Positions 54,376 to 61,725 of a stretch of DNA of 64,000 nt are shown here, piece by piece. A model generated the notes under the pieces. It saw only the letters and a program-made list of their open reading frames with translations, did not search any database and was not told the origin of the DNA. Origin of the DNA: Spirochaetota bacterium (GTDB taxonomy: Bacteria > Spirochaetota > Brachyspiria > Brachyspirales > JACRPF01); the NCBI GenBank assembly GCA_016214035.1, contig JACRPF010000015.1, forward strand, positions 124,001 to 188,000. The letters are read 5' to 3'. Both the position numbers and the translations under genes were made by a program. The stretch's first letter is position 1. Every line of letters begins with the position of its first letter.

Positions 54376-55308
54376 TTAGAACTTTACTCGATATCCAACA
54401 CCAATCGACGGCACCGGAACTAACGAAGCGTTCTCTCCGACTAAAAAGCAGAAGGAACCTATCACATATACCCCCAAATAGCCGATTAATATTTGTGGCG
54501 TTATCTCGAGCATCATCGTCGAATAACGATCCGCAAAAAGGTAGTTAATCCCGAAAACAGCTCTAGCCTGAAGGATGATATCTGTTTGCTCAAACACGCT
54601 TGCCGAAAGGTATGGGCCTATCATGAATAGCGCCGTTGAATATTTCCGATCCCCGATAACGTCATCACCTGAATAATCAAATCCGCTCAGCAGGCCGATA
54701 CCAAAAAACTGGACGGGGGAAAAAGAAATTCCTACAGATATTATGCTCCCTCCGCCGATTTCAAAATAGGCATTCCATTTTTTTATTGTGACGCTATCAT
54801 GATTATTGGATGTTACGGCATTTGAAGTAATCTTTTCAGAAGCCTGATATTCCAACCGATCAAATTCAGCCCTTATTGTCATTAGGATTCCTGAAAATTG
54901 AGCACTGTTGGTAATCGTTATTATCTCCCGAAATATATCCTTTTTTGTGTCAGAACTATAAATGACATATTTATATTGAGCCGGATCACTGCCGCTGTAA
55001 TAATGCGAGAAAATATATCCTGCATGATACTGCTCCTTGATTTCCTGAAGCGTCTTATCAGAAAGCGATTCAGAGTTTCCATCCCGTGAGACAAGATCAA
55101 CCTTGCTGAGAATGTAATTATCTCCGTTTAAATACGAATATATTTTTCCATTTAATTTAGCAATGCGCGCATCTAGCATTTCGCTAGCGACCAGCGGACA
55201 ATAGGCGATTACTTTTGCATAAATCCCTGTACCGACAAACAGTAATATTATCGATCCGTAAACGATTCTACGAAACATTGTTGTTATGTGTTTTATATTT
55301 CTATTCAT
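54376..55308 (-). CDS. Putative outer-membrane protein, A+T-rich gene
   Basis: A 310-aa protein I cannot place in a family. A signal-type segment lies at about residues 12-31. Residues 35-165 form an alpha/beta region (QYHAGYIFSHYYSG, KYVIYSSDTKK), reminiscent of small periplasmic domains that assemble ring or lipoprotein partners. From about 175 alternating aromatic/hydrophobic strands continue to a C-terminal Phe (GYRVKF), the usual signature of an outer-membrane beta-barrel. Its stop overlaps the first possible start of the beta-helix gene, so the two are co-transcribed. It may anchor or export that protein. Confidence 0.65.
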   Translation of the reverse strand: MNRNIKHITTMFRRIVYGSIILLFVGTGIYAKVIAYCPLVASEMLDARIAKLNGKIYSYLNGDNYILSKVDLVSRDGNSESLSDKTLQEIKEQYHAGYIFSHYYSGSDPAQYKYVIYSSDTKKDIFREIITITNSAQFSGILMTIRAEFDRLEYQASEKITSNAVTSNNHDSVTIKKWNAYFEIGGGSIISVGISFSPVQFFGIGLLSGFDYSGDDVIGDRKYSTALFMIGPYLSASVFEQTDIILQARAVFGINYLFADRYSTMMLEITPQILIGYLGVYVIGSFCFLVGENASLVPVPSIGVGYRVKF

Positions 55309-55389
55309 AATTCCACACTCTTCCTACAATATTCAAAACGGCCACTAACATTATGGAAGGGCATTGCTTTCTTGCTGCATTATAATTAT

Positions 55390-55417
55390 AGTATATGCTC
55401 TCATAAATAAAAATCAA
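55390..55417 (-). promoter_or_regulatory. Promoter of the A+T-rich two-gene operon
   Basis: On the minus strand TTGATT (55412-55417) and TATACT (55390-55395), 16-bp spacer, about 80 bp before the 55308 start. The surrounding 55309-55583 gap holds no gene that I can see. Confidence 0.6.
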
Positions 55418-55583
55418 ATTTTGTAGATAAAATATTGACTATCATACATTGAGCATGAACCTGAACTTGAAATAAATCGGGATGTGCCCTTGTTCTTTCG
55501 TATACTGCAGGCCACGATGACTTATGTACGCGCGGGTACTTGTGCATTCAGTTTCCCGACAGTATTGGACTACCTGTCAGCAC

Positions 55584-56105
55584 CTACAACCGCACCCGTA
55601 CAAATACATACCCCACCACATCCATATCCCTCAACGGCACTATCCCGTTGACAATCACCCCGCAGCCGAACCACGAATACTCAGCCATCAGCCCCATCCC
55701 CGCCGACGTCAGCACACCTTCCGCCGCCACCCGGATTCGTCCGGATACCACCGGCGCCAGATACAACGCCGGGACTTCATTCAGCTTGTACCCGAGCGCA
55801 TACTCATTCGACCGTATGGCAAACCGTATCTCCGCCGGAGTCACCGACAGAAGCCGAGGCGGCGTGCTGAGAAAGTCCGTATAGTCGGCAAGTATGGCGT
55901 TTCTTTCCCCCCACCCGTCACCGGTATTCGTCGCCCGCTTCCATGCCGGGCTTTCCTGTTTCACGATCTTGCCCTTCGGCGCTACGACAAGCTTCGATGC
56001 GGGAAATGGCAGTCTGCCGAGGATATATCCTCCCGCGAAGACGCAGACAAGAATCATGAGTGCCGCTGATGCGGGCAGTGTCAGGTTTATTACTATCTTT
56101 TTCAT
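55584..56105 (-). CDS. Small membrane-anchored protein of unknown function
   Basis: A 173-aa protein. CGGAGGAAT gives a strong ribosome site 3-4 bp before the ATG. One hydrophobic segment (about 8-30, ending AGGYILG) could be a signal anchor. The remainder is beta-rich and probably periplasmic (EIRFAIRSNEYALGYKLNEVPALYLAPVVSG). No family recognised. It lies next to the 21-bp-repeat module and carries, 40 bp upstream, the same 33-bp sequence that precedes the 129-aa gene. It may therefore share a promoter type with that gene. Confidence 0.7.
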   Translation of the reverse strand: MKKIVINLTLPASAALMILVCVFAGGYILGRLPFPASKLVVAPKGKIVKQESPAWKRATNTGDGWGERNAILADYTDFLSTPPRLLSVTPAEIRFAIRSNEYALGYKLNEVPALYLAPVVSGRIRVAAEGVLTSAGMGLMAEYSWFGCGVIVNGIVPLRDMDVVGYVFVRVRL

Positions 56106-56144
56106 ATATTCCTCCGTAAACCGATGTATATGACCGTGATTTAT

Positions 56145-56177
56145 CTTACGACTATATATACGATAACGTGTTGCACG
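56145..56177 (-). promoter_or_regulatory. 33-bp element, copy 1 (shared promoter or operator candidate)
   Basis: This sequence matches 57159-57191 at 30 of 33 positions. Read on the minus strand it holds TGCAAC, then 18 bp containing TATATATA, then TCGTAAG, which resembles an ECF-type -35/-10 layout. It lies 40 bp before the 56105 gene start. Confidence 0.5.
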
Positions 56178-56240
56178 TGACGGTTAGCTGCCGTTCATGC
56201 ATTCCCGATCCACCGGCATTTCTGTCAGGGCCGAAGGGAT

Positions 56241-56555
56241 CAAAAAACAACAATAATATTCCAGTGTACGTGCTGCGTAATCCGGCTCGCAGGCGGCTAA
56301 CACATCTCACGCACTGCTCACACCGCTGTACGCGGTGCGTAAGCCGTCTCGTGTACCAGGAACACCGGTGTGCGCGATGCATGAGCCGGTATATGCGGAA
56401 GTTACACCGGCTTACGTACCGCATATACCGCTTCGCGCAGGGCGTACCGCTGTTCGCGAACCTGCATCCCGGTATACGTTGTGCGTACACCGGTGTACAC
56501 CGGCCACAGGCTGTCTCGCCCGGCATATACACTGGAATATTTTTGTTGTTTTTTG
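56241..56555 (-). repeat. Array B: 13 degenerate 21-bp units enclosed by 29-bp inverted repeats
   Basis: Units with a CCGG.GTAC-like core start at 56261, 56282, 56323, 56344, 56365, 56386, 56407, 56428, 56447, 56469 and 56490, nearly all 21 bp apart with two small slips. The array is closed by inverted repeats at 56241-56269 and 56527-56555 that match in all but about two positions (CAAAAAACAACA ... ATATTCCAGTGTA). The minus-strand right end is the same sequence that ends array A. Open frames across it have no ribosome site. Confidence 0.85.
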
Positions 56556-56641
56556 AAGGCATCGAACCGCTTATCGGCGGTGATGTGCTGTGCCGTGTGA
56601 TATACACGCACCGGCAGGGTAATATTGCAGGCCGGATAATA

Positions 56642-56695
56642 CAAAAAGGCCCGGGCAGGAACGTCTTCCTGTCCGGGCCTTTCAGCCGGTGTTCA
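56642..56695 (-). terminator. Rho-independent terminator of the 129-aa gene
   Basis: A G+C-rich stem (CCCGGACAGGAA with TTCCTGCCCGGG) followed on the minus strand by a T run, immediately after the stop codon at 56698. The segment matches the terminator at 8912-8965 almost base for base. Confidence 0.88.
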
Positions 56696-56697
56696 TG

Positions 56698-57087
56698 CTA
56701 CGCGGTCTTTTTTTCGGCTTTTGCCGCAACCGCATCGGCAGTACCGGTCCCCGTTGCATGCGACATCGCTTTCCGGAGCGACCGCAGTTCGCGTGAGAAC
56801 GGTTCCTTCGCACCGACGGTCCCGACGATCATGTCCACGACACCCGATGCCGCAGCATACGCCGCATACGTGCTCGCACGCGATTTTGCCGTTGCCGTCC
56901 GGCACTCCGCAGCGATCCTGATCTGTGCATCCTCGTCGGCGAACGATGCATCCACCAGGTCCTTGAGCATACCCACCTTTATCGTGGGGTCCACTCCGGC
57001 GGTTTTCACCGATTCCAGATTGGTCGTGAGGACATTGAGAATCCGCAGCGCGAATTCCCGTTTCGAAACTTCGTTGAGTGATTTCAT
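56698..57087 (-). CDS. Small helical protein of the 21-bp-repeat module
   Basis: A 129-aa protein with no recognised family. An ideal AGGAGGTGAT site precedes the ATG by 3-5 bp. The sequence looks all-helical: three to four amphipathic helices (residues about 5-28, 35-52, 55-95, 98-112), then a low-complexity Ala/Lys tail. There is no signal peptide or Cys. It is followed by its own terminator and by array B. A 5'-truncated relative occupies the same position beside array A (8690-8909). Conservation is highest in YAAASG and SRELRSLRKA. It could bind the array DNA, be a structural or phasin-like helical protein, or be a selfish-element cargo. None of these is shown. Confidence 0.75.
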   Translation of the reverse strand: MKSLNEVSKREFALRILNVLTTNLESVKTAGVDPTIKVGMLKDLVDASFADEDAQIRIAAECRTATAKSRASTYAAYAAASGVVDMIVGTVGAKEPFSRELRSLRKAMSHATGTGTADAVAAKAEKKTA

Positions 57088-57140
57088 AAATCACCTCCTG
57101 TTTAATTTTGTAAGATTTCGTAAAAAATCATCACGCGCGC

Positions 57141-57169
57141 TTGACTTTCTTTCACGAGCTTACGATTAT
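57141..57169 (+). promoter_or_regulatory. Possible promoter of the ECF sigma gene
   Basis: TTGACT (57141-57146), 17-bp spacer, GATTAT (57164-57169), about 190 bp before the sigma gene start. It overlaps the second 33-bp element. Confidence 0.4.
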
Positions 57170-57191
57170 ATATACGAAAAGGTGTTGCACG
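57159..57191 (-). promoter_or_regulatory. 33-bp element, copy 2 (shared promoter or operator candidate)
   Basis: Near-identical to 56145-56177 and lying 72 bp before the 129-aa gene on the same strand. A related core (CGTATATATAATC ... CGTA) also lies at 63956-63974, upstream of the last AraC gene. The two 33-bp copies also flank the whole intact module as direct repeats 1014 bp apart. Confidence 0.5.
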
Positions 57192-57219
57192 CGGCGCGAA
57201 AGTGTCGCGCGCTGCACTC

Positions 57220-57334
57220 GGCGGAAACTATTTTTCCTCACAACGCACCGCTCAGCGTTCATCTTCCTGATGAATCGTTCGCTCTCGCCGCCATCCGGGC
57301 GGCTCGTGCGTTGCTCGGAAAAACAGTTTCCGCC
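57220..57334 (+). repeat. 29-bp inverted repeat in the sigma-gene leader
   Basis: GGCGGAAACT.TTTTTCC at 57220-57237 and its inverse at 57317-57334 continue inward to CAACGCAC/GTGCGTTG. In RNA this would form a long stem around a loop of about 57 nt, ending 24 nt before the start codon. Confidence 0.65.
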
Positions 57335-57358
57335 TCGCTCCGCAGAATGGGGTTTGAT

Positions 57359-58252
57359 ATGAATACTACAAACACACCTACGGCACCGCTTGATGACCTC
57401 ACCCTCATCAACGGCATCCTTCACAACAACATGAAGTGCTATCGCCTCTTCCAGAGCCGCTATTTCACCTACATCAAACATCTTTTCTCCCGCTGGATCA
57501 ACGACGCATCCGACGCCGAAGAACTTTCCTGCGACGTTATGATGAAAGTCATCACCACCATCGACCGCTTCGACGCGGCGAAAGGCAATATGCGCCTGTG
57601 GATTTACGTCATCGCCATCAATACCAGGAACGACTATCTCCGCAAAATCGCCGCCCGTGAGAAAGAAGCGAAAGTTGTATCGCTTGATGAACCCGTCACC
57701 ACCGGCAGCGACATGCTCCGCATCGATTTTCTTGTGGACACGAGTATGGACATATCCGAATCGTCATCATCTTCTGCGTATACGACCGATCCGGCACTTG
57801 CGGCAGCACAGGAAGTCATTAAAGGACTCTCCGCCGACACACGCTATATACTTCAGATGCATTCAGACGGCTATACATCTTCCGAAATAGCTGAAACCGT
57901 GCACAAACCGGAAGGGACGATCCGGAGCATCTGCTCACGCATCAAAAAAGCCATCCGTGCGGCGTATGATAAGGTCATGAAGCGTACTATTCCGTCTGCA
58001 GATGCCGCAGTTACCACGAATACCGAATTGGCGGATACATGTTACGTACACACCGCGCCGGTAAGAAAAATGATGCGGTTGGTCAGCCTGCAGAACTTCG
58101 AGCCGATTTTGGTTGTGATGCGGATCAGATCCGCAGTCACCATCATCCGCACACTGCTGTTATATTTCGGAGCGGTGTATAAGCGCGCATATCACCACCG
58201 CTGCATTATCCGCATTGCAGGCAAGCAAAATAAGGGGGGCTCTTTTCTCTAG
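57359..58252 (+). CDS. ECF-type RNA polymerase sigma factor with C-terminal extension
   Basis: A 297-aa sigma factor. Region 2 lies at about 38-100 (YIKHLFSRWINDASDAEELSCDVMMKVI; the LWIYVIAINTRNDYLRK core-binding/-10 helix) and region 4 at about 150-205 (SADTRYILQMHSDGYTSSEIAETVHKPEGTIRS). Between them is a Ser-rich linker. After region 4 there are about 80 extra residues with a hydrophobic stretch (ILVVMRIRSAVTIIRTLLLYFGAV) that could be a membrane or regulatory tail. ATG 57359 is chosen; the same frame stays open upstream through the array but is non-coding there. It is divergent from the 129-aa gene, and the 33-bp elements in front of that gene and the 56105 gene are candidate targets. 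Confidence 0.82.
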   Translation: MNTTNTPTAPLDDLTLINGILHNNMKCYRLFQSRYFTYIKHLFSRWINDASDAEELSCDVMMKVITTIDRFDAAKGNMRLWIYVIAINTRNDYLRKIAAREKEAKVVSLDEPVTTGSDMLRIDFLVDTSMDISESSSSSAYTTDPALAAAQEVIKGLSADTRYILQMHSDGYTSSEIAETVHKPEGTIRSICSRIKKAIRAAYDKVMKRTIPSADAAVTTNTELADTCYVHTAPVRKMMRLVSLQNFEPILVVMRIRSAVTIIRTLLLYFGAVYKRAYHHRCIIRIAGKQNKGGSFL

Positions 58253-58262
58253 GGGTGGGTAT

Positions 58263-58492
58263 GGCGCAGCGAACGAGCCAATGCGTATATGCGCCGGGCG
58301 CAGCGGGGGTGTTTTCTGAGCGCGTCTGCGTTGTGCGAGCATAGCCTACGTGGTAACGTGCAATGAACGTTTGATGCCGGTAAGGTAATAACGGGGAAAA
58401 ATATGGAAGCGAGTTACGCTGACGCGTGAAGAAAATACCCCCGCAAGCCCGTGAGCGCAGAATACGCACCGCGAGTGAGCGTAGCGTGGGGC
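58263..58492. repeat. Large fold-back palindrome between convergent genes
   Basis: The arms 58263-58330 and 58417-58492 are imperfect reverse complements. The best block pairs GCGGGGGTGTTTTCT with AGAAAATACCCCCGC, and outer blocks share TGCGTAT. The loop is about 86 bp. The element fills the gap between the sigma gene stop and the lipoprotein stop and could also end both transcripts. Confidence 0.7.
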
Positions 58493-58496
58493 GGGG

Positions 58497-59426
58497 TCAG
58501 TCGATATACCTCACCACCACCGCGCCCACCGAATTCCTCACCTGTATCGTATATCCGCCGGTACCCATCTTCGCGGTGAGCTTTCTGCCCACGACGTTCA
58601 CCATGGATTCGTTCTTATCGGTGAGCAGGATATCATGCGTGTCGATGCCGCCGATCTCGGTCTGAATATCGAGGAGCGCGTTAAGGTCGCGTGATACCCG
58701 GAGCAGCACTTCACCGGTGGTCGACTTCACCGATGCGTTCGTCACAAGCGCTGATATGGTGCAGTCAACACTGCCGGTCTGCGAGGTAATCGCTATGATG
58801 CCGCGCCCTTTGGTCTGAATGCTTCCCGCCGTGGATGTTGCGGTCACGAAGGTATTCGTGCCGGCGACATAGATGGAGCCGGATACCGTCTGCACATCCG
58901 CGTTGCCGTTGTGTCCGGTCACGTAGATGGCGCCGCTTTCAAGGCGTACGGTGATATTGCCGGTATGGTTTTTCACGGAGACATGGCCGGATATGCCGCG
59001 CATGGTTGTATCGCCCGAGACGTTCTGTACATCTATCATGCCGCTTTTCGTGGAGACATTGGTGAGCACGAACGTTTTCGGAAAATTCACTTTCAAATCC
59101 GCCATCGCCCAGGTATCCTGTGCCAGGACCGAACTTACCGCAATGCCCGCGTTCGTCGCCACGGTTATGGTAACATCCTCAAGATCGCCCGGCGCGAATA
59201 CACCGGCTGCGTTCATCGTTATGAGCGCTTTAACGCCCACCGCATCGTTCGTCCACGCGTTGATGTCGATGGAACCCGACGTGCTGTTCACCACCGACAC
59301 CGAAGTGTTCGACGCCGCGGGGTAATATCCTTCGCTCGTCTTGGCGCCGGTCATGCCCATGCATCCGGTGAGGAGCAGTGCCGCGCAGCCGCTTATTATC
59401 GTTATCGCTGTTTTCATCGTGTTCAT
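58497..59426 (-). CDS. Lipoprotein with DUF4097-type beta-helix
   Basis: A 309-aa lipoprotein. AAGGAG lies 6 bp before ATG 59426. The lipobox LLTGC places the lipid-modified Cys near residue 22. The mature part is a repetitive beta structure of the DUF4097/putative auto-transporter adhesin type, with short rungs such as STKSGMIDVQNVSGDTTMRG, SGAIYVTGHNGNADVQTVSG and TGEVLLRV. It is the last gene of the sigma/caspase operon, 13 bp after the caspase gene. The family's function is unknown; in this context it may be a surface sensor or adhesin. Confidence 0.8.
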   Translation of the reverse strand: MNTMKTAITIISGCAALLLTGCMGMTGAKTSEGYYPAASNTSVSVVNSTSGSIDINAWTNDAVGVKALITMNAAGVFAPGDLEDVTITVATNAGIAVSSVLAQDTWAMADLKVNFPKTFVLTNVSTKSGMIDVQNVSGDTTMRGISGHVSVKNHTGNITVRLESGAIYVTGHNGNADVQTVSGSIYVAGTNTFVTATSTAGSIQTKGRGIIAITSQTGSVDCTISALVTNASVKSTTGEVLLRVSRDLNALLDIQTEIGGIDTHDILLTDKNESMVNVVGRKLTAKMGTGGYTIQVRNSVGAVVVRYID

Positions 59427-59439
59427 CCTGTGCTCCTTA

Positions 59440-61722
59440 TCAGAACTGTATGCCGGCGAAGATGCCGGGGTAGTGGATAGTGCGGTCGTCGCTCCACGGG
59501 AACGCGGCGAGCCTGTTCTCCGGCGCAACACCGGCGCTCGAGAAACGGCGGCAGTAGTTGTAGCTCACACCGGCGAAGATGCCGATGTTGTCGTTGAAGC
59601 GCCATCCCGCGGTCAGGCGGAGCTGTGCGAGAATCGCTCCGCCGTATATCATCCGCTCGGTCATCGCGTTCGTCGATGATGACGGTGTGAGCAGGTTGTC
59701 GTCATGCATCTCCCAGCCGGCCTTGAAAAGATCGATCATGCCCCGCACGGAATGCATGCTCCCCGCGGTGAGGTCGAGGTCGAAGTACACGGGGCCTACC
59801 GGGAGTTCACCGCCGAAGCCGCCGCGCCAGCACACCGTGTCGAGGTCCGTCCTCGTACCGATGATGCCTATCGTGTAAAAGTTTTTTGAGCCGCTGCGGA
59901 GACCAGCGGAGATGAAGCCCGTATCCTCGTACATGATGAACGGATCGAAGATGCCGTTCTTGATGATGTTCACGAGCCCGATGGGAAGCGTCACCTCATC
60001 GGCGACATTGACGATGCCCATCTGTACACCGTCCACTTTGCCGTTCGCCACGTTGAATATACCGGCCATCTGCATGCCGGTGACATTCGACGCGATATTG
60101 AAGATACCGGCCATCTGAAGGCCCTTGACCGACGCGGCGATATCGAATATGCCCGCCATCTGCACGCCCTTGACGTCGCCGTTCGCGATATTGAACACGC
60201 CCGCGAAGTCAACGCCGTACGAATCGGCGCCCGCGATGTTGAAGACACCCGCCCAGTTCGCGCCGTGCATATCCTTCTTCGACTGGTTGAACACGCCAGC
60301 CCAGTTGAGACCGTATAACTCGCCGCCTATATTAAACACACCGGCCCAATTCAATCCGAGCGCGGGTCCGTCGACAACATTGCCGACACCCGCCCAGACA
60401 ACCCCGGTGGAACGCTCATAGAATATGTTCATCACCGATGACCATGCGACACCGTTAAGCACATCGGCGTCAACACCCACGAGCCCGAGCGCCAGATTAT
60501 TGAGCGTCTTATATGGTGACGGTGACGACATCCACCGCGAAGGGATGAGCGAGAGATTGATCGGCTGTATCACATATTGCGAATTGCTCGTCGTCTGCAG
60601 TCCGTTGAGCGGAATGGTGACCACAAGCGCATTGCTGGTTGCAACGATACCGGCCGTAGTCTCAGTGCCGCCGCCGCGTTTCACCGTGGCCTCGGTGCTC
60701 GCTATCTTCATCTGCGACAGCGCGAGCGTCATCCTGCCGTTGGCGCTCACCGTCACCGGCGCCTCGCGCACTTCACGTTCACGGGTAACCGTCACGCGGT
60801 AGGAACCCGGTTCAAGGCCGAGCTCGAATTCCTGGCCCTGTGATTTGGAAAGCTCCACCACAAGACGTCCGTTTGCGTCGCGCACCGCCACGCGTCCGTA
60901 GAGCGATTCGTCAAGCGTGAGCGTCGCCGTGGTGTTGCGTATGTCGGTCATGACCACGTCGCCCGCGCCGGATATCCGCATGGCGTACGCCGGATGCTGC
61001 GCGCCGCCTTCGGTGCGTTCCGTGTGCGCAAGCGTTTCATTGTAGGCGAACTGATACGCCTCGTTGAGCGTCACTTTTTTATCCTGCGTCACGTCAGCCG
61101 CGCCGCGGAGTCCCGAGACAAGCGCATGCGTGAAGAACGATCCTTCTATGGCGTCCGATTCCTGCGACGCTTCATCAACCGAACTCGAGGTGAGGAACGC
61201 ATAGCCTTTCGCGCTCGCGTCCGTATCGAACACGAAGGCCGGACGTTTTGCGCCGCCTTTAAGTCGTGTGAGCGCACCGGACGAGCATGAGTCGAGTATG
61301 ACGATGTGCATATCAGCGGAAAGTTTTTCGATGGCTTCCTTGAGCTCGGCGTAACGATATGTTTCGCCGTTAAACTTGAGTCCTTCCTCGTCGGAATGTC
61401 CCGAATAATAGAAGATCACTTCCGTCCGGCTTTTCGCGCTTTTCGCCTGCACCACCTTCTGGCGCACGCTTTCAACCGCCGCGGTGAGTTTACCGCGCGT
61501 CGTGTTGGTGACGATGACCGCATCAACCGCCTCCATGCCGCCCACTTCGGTGAACACCTTCGACACCGTGCGCGCGTCGCGCTCCGCGTATCTGAGCAAC
61601 ACACGGTCGCGTCCGCCGTTGTTGGCCGCCGCGAAAATGCCGATGCGCTTGAAGTTCGCCGCGGGCAACAGAAACGATGCTGCAGCCGCTAAAGCTGCAA
61701 TTGTGATGATGATGCGTTTCAT
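59440..61722 (-). CDS. Exported caspase-family protein fused to surface-type repeats and a barrel-like C-terminus
   Basis: A 760-aa exported protein. AAGGAG lies 7 bp before the ATG and a signal peptide covers about 1-22. Residues 25-245 are a caspase/C14 peptidase domain with H109 in YYSGHSDEEG and C146 in LDSCSSGAL as the catalytic dyad. A PEGA-like beta domain covers about 263-335 (LDESLYGRVAVRDANG, EPGSYRVTVTRE). From about 425 to 580 there are roughly ten 15-16-aa repeats with consensus G-x-x-x-A-G-[IV]-F-N-[IV]-A. The final 180 residues look like amphipathic outer-membrane strands and end in Phe. It is the third gene of a four-gene operon led by an ECF sigma factor. Confidence 0.88.
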   Translation of the reverse strand: MKRIIITIAALAAAASFLLPAANFKRIGIFAAANNGGRDRVLLRYAERDARTVSKVFTEVGGMEAVDAVIVTNTTRGKLTAAVESVRQKVVQAKSAKSRTEVIFYYSGHSDEEGLKFNGETYRYAELKEAIEKLSADMHIVILDSCSSGALTRLKGGAKRPAFVFDTDASAKGYAFLTSSSVDEASQESDAIEGSFFTHALVSGLRGAADVTQDKKVTLNEAYQFAYNETLAHTERTEGGAQHPAYAMRISGAGDVVMTDIRNTTATLTLDESLYGRVAVRDANGRLVVELSKSQGQEFELGLEPGSYRVTVTREREVREAPVTVSANGRMTLALSQMKIASTEATVKRGGGTETTAGIVATSNALVVTIPLNGLQTTSNSQYVIQPINLSLIPSRWMSSPSPYKTLNNLALGLVGVDADVLNGVAWSSVMNIFYERSTGVVWAGVGNVVDGPALGLNWAGVFNIGGELYGLNWAGVFNQSKKDMHGANWAGVFNIAGADSYGVDFAGVFNIANGDVKGVQMAGIFDIAASVKGLQMAGIFNIASNVTGMQMAGIFNVANGKVDGVQMGIVNVADEVTLPIGLVNIIKNGIFDPFIMYEDTGFISAGLRSGSKNFYTIGIIGTRTDLDTVCWRGGFGGELPVGPVYFDLDLTAGSMHSVRGMIDLFKAGWEMHDDNLLTPSSSTNAMTERMIYGGAILAQLRLTAGWRFNDNIGIFAGVSYNYCRRFSSAGVAPENRLAAFPWSDDRTIHYPGIFAGIQF

Positions 61723-61725
61723 ACA

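Noticed and set aside
56241-56555. Array B as an integron attC array, retron or diversity-generating element
   Set aside because: No integrase, no reverse transcriptase, no cassette genes and no variable-repeat/template-repeat pair were found.
56152-57358. Upstream extension of the ECF sigma frame and an opposite 151-aa frame across array B
   Set aside because: The frames run through the array, the terminator and the 129-aa gene in antisense. Family similarity begins only after 57359.
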